Positions 1 to 12,063 of a DNA stretch of 64,000 nt are shown one piece after another; positions within the stretch are counted from its first letter, which is position 1; each line of letters starts with the position of its first letter. The notes under the pieces are model-generated. The model searched no databases and was not told the origin of the DNA. It saw nothing but the letters and a program-made list of their open reading frames with translations. The stretch covers positions 2,353,836-2,417,835 of the forward strand of contig NW_002060949.1 in NCBI RefSeq assembly GCF_000150275.1, written 5' to 3'. The position numbers and the translations under genes were made by a program. The DNA comes from Trichoplax adhaerens. Taxonomy: Eukaryota > Placozoa > Uniplacotomia > Trichoplacea > Trichoplacidae.

Positions 1-3000
1 CGCATGATAATATAAATTGTGATGCTGTAAATAGTCATGAAATAAAAATGAAATGTAAAGATGCGTAATAAAGCAATTTTGAATTCATCTACCCAGATGT
101 TTTAAAGCTGAAGGTTTTACATCTATTAAAATAGCTACAGTTATATAAGCGATCGACTTTTAGATTTCAGAGAGTGCCTTAGTACTCATGCATCACATTA
201 TCATAATAATCAGTATTGTTAAAGGACTGCCTAATAGATTACGTCTGCTATGTGCATAGTAAAATCAATGGTCCTAAGAATTCATCACGTACATTTTGAT
301 CTAGCATTCTATGATATTCAGCTTCACTTGGTAGTCGATAGTCTTTACCTAACCAGGTACAATATGCTTTTGCTTCGTGATAGTTGACTTCAACAGGCCA
401 TTCCATCGGCATAGTAATGACATCAAAAGTCGTACGATATCTTTAAAAAGATAGAAATGATTGTGATTACTATGCTCTTAATTTAATAGCCTTTATAGAG
501 ATTAATAAATTGCACATGATTACGCTAGCGCAGCTATATCATAATGATAAATATTCATCTTATATCGGGTAACTAAATTCTATGGTAGATGCATATAGAA
601 CACTTCTACTGCATTTGACAAAATTGCTAACGCACATATCTAATATAAATGCCAAAATTCGTTGCCACATCAGTAGCTAAAGAACGAGGCATCATAGATA
701 TTTAAAATTTTATATACTTGAATTTGGATGTCAGGTCTTCTTGATTATGATAATTGAAATCATTATCGAAAAAACGTGGCTGACAATGGGAATATTCACT
801 AAGATTTCCACCACAACCCAATTTGCAGCCTAATTTATTAATTGAAGTTAGTATAATAAAAGATTTTAGTTTTCACTGATATTAATAAAATTTAAGACTG
901 TTACTACGATCGGACAAGATTATAACGAAGCATCACCGGTTAAATGTAGATTTTTATACTCTTTTATACGTGTCGTATGTTTAAGGTTACCTTTATCACA
1001 AATCCAAAAGACTGGATGATGTGCCTTGCGAAATATTTTCCAATTCCACCCTAATTAGGTTACATTTCAATATATATTTATCTCAATATGATTGTAGACA
1101 ATGCATATAATTTACCTCTTTTGAAACTGATTTAAATATTATTACTTATATTTCATTCAATACCGTATCGAGAATACGACTATACCTTCGTTCGACCAAA
1201 ATTCTCTCCTTTCGTATCCGCCGTCCTTAACAAACTTCAAGTATTCGCCGTTGGTAATTGGATATTTAGTGGCTTGAAAAGGTGAAACACTAATAGCATA
1301 ATTTACAAGCAATAAAGTCATTCCATGTACGAGTATGCTAATCGAATGAACAATCAGATAGTCGATAGAATACTTTAGACGATATTATATTGTATGGAAA
1401 AAATATCTTAATTGTAATTTCTATATTTTACTAGTGAAGATATTTATCTATCTTTAGCTTTAATCTACTCAAGTAAACAATACAGTCTAGTGATTAGCAT
1501 TAGCAAATGATAGTTAGTTACCAGAACTTTTTGCTATGGCATTTTTTTACTAATGATCCAATTCTATAGATATCCACACTTACTGAGATACCAGTTCACC
1601 ATATTCATTATCCCAGCCGAATGATGGGAACGCATCTGGCCTTCCAAGTCTAACATCTTTCTGGTCGACGGCAATAAGATTATTATCACCAGCGTTTTCT
1701 ATTTTCATTTGAAAGGACATAACGCAATTATATAACATGAAACCAATATCACGATACAAGTTGTATTTAGAAAGGCTTGATATAGTAAATTAAATTTGAA
1801 TTTAAATCATCGTAGTTGCTGACCATTCGCTTGGTAAGATGCATAGTGCCAATCATTCGGTTTAGCAAGCATATCTACTGGCAATTGACGGAAAAGCACA
1901 GAAGAAGTCTCAAAATGCAACCTAAAAAATAACATCAAAGTGCAGAAATCTGTTTCAGACTAAATTATTGAAAGATACTTAGACTGCGTCTTTGTATATT
2001 TCGGTGCATTATCAAGCTATAATTTTCTTATAATGTACACATTTTCTTACGTAACAAGGAGGAATGTAGTAGATATATTTCGATAATACATAATACTTGA
2101 GTTGATAATTACAGTAAGGATAAAGATGAATGATTTTTGTCAAAATGAAATTATTGTAAATTATCCTACCTTTCATGTTCAATGGATAAAAAGAGTGCCC
2201 ACTTTGATAGATTGTTGTATTCAAGCCAAGACATAGTTAGAATAAGGAGTATCGAAATGTTAAGACGAACTGACAGATAGATACCCTACATCGGGTTCTA
2301 TCGATAAAAAATTAACAGAAAGGATAATTTATGGTGTTATGTATGAGGACTTTATTGAATAATTCGATACTCGCTACTAGGTGCATCGCTATAATGTATA
2401 TCTAATGCAATAAGTTTATAACTGGAATTCTGCTAGTTTAACAAATCAATTTTAATCCATATAACACGGCATAATATTCTGATATGTAAATTCGAAACGT
2501 AAGCACTAGACTGACAATTTCCTTTTGCATAACCCATTTTAATTGAAACTGCGACGAAATTTTATCATAAGACGTTATAATAGCAGCACTAAATCACTAT
2601 CTTGAATTGAAGGCAATAGAATTACAAACTGTATGATAGTAAAATTTCTTGTACTGACAGAGTACTGTAGTTAATTTTGTAACACTATTAGTATTTGAGA
2701 AGTATTATCTTGCTCAATTCTTTTTGATAATCGCTATAACATAGCTATAGTAAAATGTCGTATGATGATATCGAAAATATCTTTATACGGGTACTAGGTT
2801 TTTAAGGTGCCTTGGCAATGCTCTATGGCTAGTCTTAATACTCAGTTTGAAGAAAGAATTTAGCTAGTTATTTACAAAGCTCCTATACTTTAACTGTAGA
2901 TTTTATACATTTATAGTTCTTGCTTTAAAGAAATCATCATTGGTTCAATAGACTTGCGACCTTTTAAATCGTATAGTGGTAAAGGTTACTACTGTATATC

Positions 3001-6000
3001 GTAAACAGAAAATTTTAAATGAAGAAATATTTTTACATAACATTATTACTCTTACCCATGGGCTATCTTCAGTTATTGGCAGCACTAGAGGTGTTTTTCG
3101 AATAACTTCGCGAATTAGCTTTCTAAGTTGGAGACGATATGCATAAACTTCTTCAACTGTTGGCCATTGAAATTTACCGCCGAAGCGATAGCTTTCCTTG
3201 ATAATAAGTTAAAAGATGAGTTATTTTAAAGTAACACATTAATAAAGGAATTTTTCTTAGAGAATGCTGCACTGTAATAGGATTAGACGTATATTAACAA
3301 AATCAGCCAACCAACCAGAGTAACCGTTAAATATTTTAATCAATATTAGAGAAATTTCTATTCAAGACTACATTTTTGGTTGAAGTGTTTAAAAATATCC
3401 TGCAGCCACGGAGTAAGTATACCGCAGTTAATATATTCTATTCATAAGCATTTTAGAAATTTTTATATTAGTGTTACACATAAAGTACCATACTCATGCT
3501 TGTAGGAAAAAATAAAATTATCGTATCTCGTTGGTTAAAGTTACTTTGTCGTGAACACGATATCAATGCATTAAAATTATTTGCTATGATATATTGATAA
3601 GTTTACTTTATACAGATCGTATATCATCATCATTTCAATCAGGAATAATTTACTCCAAGTAGAGATGACGAAGATCTACACCTGATACTGTATACGATTT
3701 AAGCATGAAAATTACTTAAACTCATATGAAATAAAGGTATCCTGATTTATGAGTAAAATTCTTCTTTAGTATAATTCTTTTATAAGAGATACTAAAGAAA
3801 TAATGTCAGTACGAGATAGTAAAACAAAACAAGAAACTTTTGTTTTAAGAAGTATGTTTAAAAATTAAATTTCATGAGCGAGATAATCATCCACCAATAG
3901 CTTGGCAACTCTGACTTACTGTGTCATCCCAAGACATTTCATCGACACCAGTCTCCAATAAAGTTTCCAGATGTAAATCGATGCGGTCCTATTAGGATAA
4001 CAGGTCATATGGAATGTTAGTAGTTAATAAAAAAGGAGAAAAATTTGGATTAGTAAAAAAATAAGAAAACAGAGGCTGCCACATACCTTGATTAATCCGG
4101 CCAGTTTGAGTTTGTTAACGTAAAGTGTCGCGGTATGGCCATAATAGAATATTAATGGTAATCTAAGATAATCAGGACTTTTGTAGAAAACAGAGGTATC
4201 TATAATTTTAAAACAAAATTTTTTAATTCGATTATAGATCACGCGAGGATATTCAGCCATAAAATTGGGTAACAATGTATGATCGATTAATGCACTTAAT
4301 TATGTAAAGTATCATCGAATACTCAAAGAAGTTTTAAATGTTATTCAATTTTAAGGACCGAATTCAGTAAATATTTAAAGCTATTATAATTATTAGAATT
4401 CGACAAAAATGATCAAAATTTACCCTTCAGTGCCGTAAATAGGGTTTCGTATAACGAGTAAGAATTCTCGAAATATTCAAGGATATCCCTAAAGGATGAG
4501 AGGCATATACTTAATCGTTAGTATCAAATAAATTTGTTATATTTCAGCACCACGTACTATAATCGTTCAGACAAAAACATGCCAATGTAATTAAGTGCTC
4601 TCTAATTTACTGTTATATCTAACGTTTGATTAGTTTACGACAGATTTTATTCCGTAAACAAATATTGATTAGATTGAAAATATTTATTTACAATTTATTC
4701 CAAATTGTTTTTATTGAATTAATCTAATAAACAGGTACAAGAAGTAGAGTAATGATGGCATTCTGAGGAGAGCTAATTGCGGTTTAAAGATTCACCTTAA
4801 CCTAAATTTAATTTGAAGTCTTAAGATTTCTGACCGAATGAATTCTGGTACCGATTTACGGTAAGTAGTTATAATTTTCTTACTATACTTTGATTAAAAT
4901 GTGTGCTGTTTGAAGTAGAGCGTGATGTAAAACTTTGAAATAACCTTTGTGAATTATTTAACGACTAATGACGTAGCATGCATACTCATATGTATATGTA
5001 CGCGCATAGTTAATAATCCAAAGCGTAGAGCTATGTTAAATCATTAGTTGAACTATTATCTTATTATCTTGATATTTTCATCATTTGTTAAGCGCGCATT
5101 ATAAAGTTCTTTTCCCATAGTTTTTTTATATTTGAACTATACCTTTGGATGAAATAAATAGGCATTTGGTGCGAATAGAACTGTCGTACAGATTGTAGGA
5201 GAGGGCTTAACTTGTTTTATATTTAATTGAATGTGCCCTTTGGGTATAACTCGGTAAGCTATGATGACCATTTCGTACATATAAAGCGCTTAAAGTAAAG
5301 GCAAGTACATACAGTAATACTGTAATATCCCTTAGCCAGATCTCATTTAATTTAGTAATCATGATAAACATTACATTAATGCAGTAGCCTATTGACCACT
5401 CCCGCCATTCATTAATCATAAACGTCTGTCGCTCAAAGTATAACATAGCGCATAATAATAGTAGTGTAAGGTCATTATTATTTGCTATTTGTTATTATAC
5501 TAGTTATGAAAAAGAAAATAAAGCTCCGCCTGGTATGCTAGTAATGCATAATAGTTACTTATTTTATTAAAATTAAAGAAACGATACAAGTGATGATACT
5601 AGTGCTAGTCTAGGCATTACGCGATCGTGATTGATGTAGCCGGTGTAGCACCTTTTATCCCTTGTATTAAATTAATATTTACAATTTGGTTGTATTCGAT
5701 GGTCCGTAAAATTTTCTTCGACGACGTGAATGCTACTTATACAATTTAATTTGTCTACGTGACTGATTGCATGTGCTACTTCGATAAGGGAAATTAACTG
5801 GGAATCAAATCGAACATAGATATTGCTTCATAACTCTATTATATTGTAACAATAAACTCTGAAATGGACAGAGAAGAGCAGTCTTTGAAAATCAAAATAG
5901 CCTAAATAAGTAGTTGCCGTTTTCAGGTATACAACAAGTATATGTTGATAATTTCTCGTCTAGGAACCTAAATGAGTATTACTGTTTAATTAAAGCATTT

Positions 6001-7028
6001 AACAACTGTATGTCAACAATTTCTCGTCTAGGATAGCGTTCGGTTGAATAATCATTAACGTCGATTGACTTATTGCGGGAATAGTTTCTATCGATCGTAA
6101 ATTATGTATGGTACTTTAGAAGCTAGTGGCTATCCGAATAATATCTTCGGTAGTTAATTCAAAGAGTTAAAATTAACTTTATTATCGTATTAATAAAAAC
6201 CGATGTATCAATGAACAAAGTATATCGTGAATTGTTTAATTTATATTTCAATATAGTGGAACTCATTCATCTATATCCTTGTAGTCAGATTATGTATTTA
6301 CGTGTTATGTGGAAAGGTTTGCTATTTGTTTGCTCTACAGTAACAGTTTAATAGAGGTTTTCATTAATTCTTAAGAAACGCGTAAAAGACTTGTGATTCA
6401 CAGATAAATACGAGTAGGTATCAACTACTAGTCAATAAATACATTAATTAATGAATCGAGTCAATTTATAAGCTATATTGACTAATAGCAGATTAGAGAA
6501 ACCGTCACTACGAAGATAGAGATTATCCGAGTTAATGGGGGTACTCATTAAGATATCGGTAGTGAATTATTCCATGGTAAACTTTTCTACTCCATTATCT
6601 TCGACAATAAACAGGAAGGACGCAATGTAATTAGTTAAGCCTTATGTATATCTATAACCTATTTCGTTCTGCTATCAGGATTAATTAAATCGTAGCAGTA
6701 ATAGTAAAGACCCTCACTAGATGTCCAGCTCAGCATCGAATAGCAATATTTTCTTGAAAGTAGATACCGTACCGCTATAAATTTCATTTAAAAAGTATTC
6801 AAGATTTGTTAACTATAACATGGTGATATCCTACACATGTTATACGTACATAGTTCTAAAGCTTGAAATTGGTGAGAGGCTTAGTTTAAATTAAATTGAT
6901 TTATTTAAATTTTATCCTAAATATACTCACTGTTTGCTACATCTGCTGAGATCGCAGCATGGCAATGAATGGTTTACTTGGGGGCCAGTAAGTATACTTT
7001 CCTTTCTATAGTTGGATTTTTCAGTCAT
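1..7028 (-). CDS. ovoA: OvoA-type 5-histidylcysteine sulfoxide synthase (ovothiol biosynthesis), 3' end beyond window
   Basis: Non-heme iron enzyme that joins cysteine to histidine using oxygen, the first step to ovothiol. My exons on the minus strand are 7028-6931, 4488-4424, 4199-4087, 3988-3920, 3196-3056, 2201-2170, 1921-1824, 1698-1584, 1289-1186, 1050-991, 829-718, 440-293 and 24-<1. All phases agree and give 385 codons before the last, partial exon. The N-terminal DinB-like domain holds DILEYFENSYSLYETLF, PLIFYYGHTATLYVNKL and GVDEMSWDD. The iron-ligand motif IEHERLHFETSSV (HExxxH type) spans the 32-bp exon. The FGE-sulfatase-like domain follows: FPSFGWDNEYGE, ITNGEYLKFVKDGGY, HHPVFWICDK, MEWPVEVNYHEAKAYC. 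A Cys-rich stretch (GCKLGCGGNLSEYSHC) lies at exon 829-718. The start ATG at 7028 is inferred; an in-frame ATG at 7121 is the alternative. Any C-terminal methyltransferase domain would lie left of the window. The last exon (24-<1) is the weakest call. Confidence 0.88.
4489..6930 (-). other. first intron of the ovoA gene
   Basis: This 2.4 kb AT-rich stretch separates the first ovoA exon (ends 6931, donor GTGAGT on the minus strand) from the second (starts 4488, acceptor CTTTAG). Splice phases agree and join SKQ to DILEYF, as expected for the family. I see no coding exon inside. It contains one short imperfect direct repeat near 5940-6035. Confidence 0.7.
5940..6035 (+). repeat. short imperfect direct repeat pair
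   Basis: Two segments about 65 bp apart share an ACAAC-GTATGTT-A-AATTTCTCGTCTAGGA pattern, one near 5942-5970 and one near 6006-6032. They lie in the first ovoA intron. No function is evident. Confidence 0.5.
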
Positions 7029-7121
7029 AGTATCAAAAACAGGATTGTGCGCTTGATTTTCTTGATCTATTACTGTAGAATTAACAAAAATATATAAGCG
7101 TCTAATGCATTTATAGTCCAC

Positions 7122-10100
7122 AGATTGCTTTAGAATAATAAATTAAAAGATTAAATGAATACATAGATCGCCTACATTTTCGTTACGAACTGGTTATTAA
7201 GTTAAAAGTTACTGGTGAGGAATCTCAATTTTACTGAGAGAATTGTACGGAGTAGACTAACTCAACGGAACCGAGTAAATTATCTTTAAAGTACGGGTAT
7301 AGTAATTATAATAGAACGTCATGCTTTGATTTGTCATTAAATGCACTCGTCTCATGGAGCGAATCAAAAAAGAATAGAACTCTAATTCTTCTGTAATCAT
7401 AGTGGCAATCATTTTCATAAATGACATTCATACGATCTTAAAATTATCCTTGCTTAATATATTCTTTCCACTATTAATTTTTCTACAACATCGTGGAGTT
7501 ATTAAATCAAATAAAATGATCGTGAATATGCTATTACAATTTTTTCTTCCCATAGACCGGTTGATTAACTTGTGCTTTGCTGTCATACTACCTTAGTAAT
7601 GCTTCATCGTCAAACTAAAGTACGTAAAATGAATGTATTCACAGTCGGTACGGCACGTTTTGCCATGCTTATCATTTCATATTTTATGCTAATAATAAAA
7701 AAATTTACCGAGTTTAAACCATGAAGCATCGCATTGCGATGATATTTATGCAAGATATGGATTGATGAATGCTACATTGATTGATTTTTTTTACGTTTTG
7801 TAGTCAAGTTTTGGCAGATTTAGTAATTTTAATCAATGAATAGGAAAGCTTCCTGCTGTTTAAAGTAGAGAAGTAAGTTCATCAGTACGAATGTTATTAA
7901 ATAATATTTGTACGGTGTAGTTTTTTAATTAGTAGAATAGACAAAACGGATTTGAGTGCTTATAAAGTGGCGCTATTCGGTTAAAAATGTTCTATCCATT
8001 AAAAAAAAATGATCCACAAAAAATGTCCCATAAAAGCGAATGAATGGAAAAGAATGGATAGAGCGTGTCTTAGTGATTATAGTACGATCGTTTATGTTGT
8101 CTAGCCCTAGTAATCATTTCGTAATTTCATACTTTTAATCATAGCTATTTCTTTTGCTATTATAGCTCTAATAAAGAAGATATTTACTATCGTCGTTTTA
8201 AAGTCTGATAAGCAGATCAGGAACAATTTTCCCGTTTGATGTACTAGCGTATACGTAATGTGAAGGGCCATATTAAATGGGTGTGACAGAAACATTCAAT
8301 ACAGCACTGCTTTTATTTTGAGGTATGGTAACTAGTACAAGCAACTCTATTTCTAACTATTAGTTCGAATTTAATAGCAGTCTGGTCTAGCATTTGATGG
8401 TCACTACTAATTCTGTATATCATGATGAAATTTCTAATCTAGTAGCGTTAATATGGCTATATAAATTGTCAAGATTAACTAACTAACCTGTTGAATGTCG
8501 TGATTGTGATAAAATTACGACGCATAAAACATTGCGATCTTTTCAATCAATTGGATAGACCTTGCATGCGTTCTTTACAACTGGGAATACAACGTCAAGT
8601 CGAGAATTTATAACTTTGTGGCAAGGCTATTTTTAGCGTCTATCGTACGAGTATGTCGTACATGTACTTAACCTAACTAGATATTTTGACAATTGATCTC
8701 GTTATCCTATAATTAATTAGCAGTAGCTATATGCCTTATTACGTATCCCTATTGTCTTGTATTAAATAAGATTAAAATAATAACAAAAAATTCATACTTG
8801 TCGTAACTGTGCTTAATTTCCATAGTCGATTTTTGACGCAATTTATATACATTGAGCTGTTTTCTTTTACCTCTACTATTGTGCGTACAATGGTACTGTA
8901 GTATTAGCATTATGAAGAACGTTAAAAAATAATAATCAACTTGGCTGTGTGATAGTTTTAATTTTAATTTGTAACTCAATCGTTATATCTTAGACTTGGC
9001 AAAGTTTGTCTGCTTGCCAGTCATATCTTTATCTACAAGATTTAGCAATTTTATAGGGATGTCGATGATATCGGTGTTGAGTATTATCGACTAGTGTAGT
9101 ATTGGATAATAGAAATGTAAGTAGAGGCGTCAAATTACGTGCATTAGGTTTGGGACTTGACTTAAATAATTAATCATTGTATAAGGATTTCCCAAAAGGC
9201 TACCATTTAGATCCCAGACACTGTTGCTAGGGGGTTGGGGTTGAGTTGCACAAGTAATAAATAACAATGTGATTAATTGTATTTGCATCGTAACAATATA
9301 TCCAATATAGCCATTGTTATAATACGAATAACGTTGTCCGTAACTGTTTGGAGATTGACATTAGCGACGAAAGTTAAGATTTAGTTCTATTAAAAAGCTT
9401 GTTTGTATTTTTTGTTCATTTGCAGATTGACTTGTAATGTCCTTAGCGGTAAAGTCGATAGTTTGCTTGGATTCCGTATGCTGTACGTAATCCTAAGTTA
9501 TCATCAAAGTATTCGATTGATTTTTGCATCTATACTGGCACAGTATATCTGCAAGACAACGGATAGACGAATTTGACGTAGATTCACTGCAACTAATGTT
9601 TATTGGTTAACTATTGTGATTGAAATATTATTGAATTATCGCAACTGTTTTTATATAATGCGTATCTGTAATAATTCAAATAATAGAATGGAAAGAAATC
9701 AATGAAAGTTATGTCAAATTTTACCAACCATGTCGAATAATTCAAGTCGTTTCGAAATGAGTTCGAGAAACTAGCATCAGTTTACATCAATAATAATGGA
9801 ATTACCAATGGTCTGATTCATTAATTATATTACCTACTTTTAAATGTTCTTTGATTACTATCAGATTTGGCGGATTGACTGGTCTTAATACTGATTATTT
9901 GACGACCGATTTGGACGGAAACAGTAGTACAAATTTGGGCATACTGTCAGTCTCGATATAGTTCGTTTATTTTTGAATAGATGTACAGTAAAAATAGCCC
10001 GGTGTAGTGATCCCATCAATGGTTTACGTAGACTAAAAAACATGGTCCCTTTACCAGTGTGAAGTCGGATATAAGTCTCCTTTATTAGGGTCTCTACTAT

Positions 10101-10560
10101 TGGATAGTTATGCAATTAACTAGTGATCATTGAAAGTATTTGCAATGTCATGGATAAGATTTCGCGTAACGAGGTATAAATTTTGTTGGGTGTTATTGTT
10201 ATAATAATCAACTGACGATGAATATAAGCGAAAGAGATTGAACTGTCGTTCGATTCTCTCGTACTCTCCTGTCGTATAATTTAGTAGAACTAGTAGACTT
10301 TGAGAGTAATACTATTACTCTAATGGAATTGGTCATAAAGGGTTATCGAAGCTCCAGTTATTGCGTGAATACTTGTGTAAAAGTGATTAGCAAAACGGAG
10401 ACGGACTTCCCTTTCTTAACAGTATTCTATGCTTAATTTTAAAGACAATGCCTCGAGTAAGTCTTTTAGGAAAATACAGTTTCAGAAAGTTATCTCTCTT
10501 TGCACCATATCGCAAATACGATCAGTAATTAATAAATTATGATCAAGGCCTCAAGGGAGT
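7122..10560. other. AT-rich intergenic region, no gene recognised
   Basis: No open frame here shows a recognisable domain or a believable exon chain on either strand; open frames are under 80 codons with random-looking composition. It separates the 5' end of ovoA (minus strand) from the RAD23 promoter side (plus strand), so promoters of both genes could sit here, but no specific element was identified. Confidence 0.5.
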
Positions 10561-10734
10561 AGTTGTCCGGGGGCAATAGATTGATTGTCGTTTTCTTTTC
10601 TTTTTATTTATTTATTAGCGATGTCTGGCTGTGATACTGTAGCCGTGTAGCAGTGGAACACGAACTCAGGGGCCATTCCAACTTCTTTTTGCATTGGTTT
10701 TCCTACTACAGTGTATGTACTGTAAATAGTTGAT

Positions 10735-11710
10735 TGATTAATACTGTCCTGTACAGTACAGTACTGTACTGTACAGAAGGTGTCTCATCAAAGTTATACT
10801 GTACAGTACAGTACAGTAAGTACATTGTGCTTAAAATANNNNNNNNNNNNNNNNNNNNNNNNNNNNNNNNNNNNNNNNNNNNNNNNNNNNNNNNNNNNNN
10901 NNNNNNNNNNNNNNNNNNNNNNNNNNNNNNNNNNNNNNNNNNNNNNNNNNNNNNNNNNNNNNNNNNNNNNNNNNNNNNNNNNNNNNNNNNNNNNNNNNNN
11001 NNNNNNNNNNNNNNNNNNNNNNNNNNNNNNNNNNNNNNNNNNNNNNNNNNNNNNNNNNNNNNNNNNNNNNNNNNNNNNNNNNNNNNNNNNNNNNNNNNNN
11101 NNNNNNNNNNNNNNNNNNNNNNNNNNNATAGTGTACTGTATTTTATGGACTGTACACTGTACTGTACAGTCAACCTGTTGTCAGGTCGTTGGTGTTTGTT
11201 CGATTCGGTGCTGAACCACATTACTACAGTACAGTACTGTACACTGTACAGTAGAACAAGTGTACCGCGTACTGTAGTGTATTCATTTTGGACTGCACCG
11301 CACGTGTAAATCAGGGTGAACCACCACTACTGTACTGTACACTGTACAGTAGTCCAAATTATCACCATACTGTGTACAGTATGTACAGTAAGTCGTCGTT
11401 GTTCTGTACCGTACTGACAGTACAGTACTGTATGTCCCAAGCTATTCACTGGTGCTTACAGTAGTACTGAACCAGGTGGACTTTGGGATTTTTTCACCAC
11501 ACTCATGATGACTCTGCATAGGTGTTACAGTCTAAGTAGCAGTGTGTACTACTGTAGTTTTGAGAGGAAAACCAACAAGTTCTATCGCTAGACTGAAGAA
11601 ACGATTGAAAAGTTGTTTTTTGTCCTTCAGTACAGTACAGTGTCTGTACAGTACTGTCAGCAATGACTCTACAGTGTACAGTACATTGGACAGGAGACAG
11701 TACTGTACTG
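10735..11710. repeat. ACTGTACAGT palindrome array, first island
   Basis: The self-complementary motif TACTGTACAGTA and its fragments (GTACAGTAC, ACTGTACACTGTACAGTA) recur many times in both phases on both sides of an assembly gap. The DNA is less AT-rich than its surroundings. It ends about 350 bp before the RAD23 start codon at 12064. Open frames across it are artefacts of the repeat and the N run. It may be a satellite, transposon remnant, promoter-associated element or origin; the sequence does not decide. Confidence 0.85.
10839..11127. other. assembly gap (run of N)
   Basis: There are 289 consecutive undetermined bases inside the palindromic array. The repeats on both flanks suggest that assembly failed because of the repeat, so the true length may differ. 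Confidence 0.98.
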
Positions 11711-12063
11711 GAGATGGAATGCAGTTGTACGTACCGTCCAACTTCCCCTAGCCGTCCTGGTCGTCTTTATCTTGCAGTGTGTGTGTGACAAAGCAGATCA
11801 ATCTACATACGCTTGAAGTGCAATCCAATCATTCACCACACAACTGACGCCATTGCAGCCAACCTGTTCCGTCTACTCTTGTTCATTTAGGTAGGTGGCC
11901 ATGCTTCCTTGATAGATTAATCGACATTTTAGACTGGTAAAAGATCATGTAGAATGAAGAATGTACCATTTTAGAGGAGATCAATTGTATTGACAACGTT
12001 TTTATTGTACTGTATGCTGGTCAGGATAGTCGTTTGGCCCACAAAGAAGCAAAAACTGCAACC

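Noticed and set aside
10706-11309. Long open frames of 144-191 codons on both strands
   Set aside because: They run through the N gap and palindromic repeats; both strands are open for the same trivial reason.
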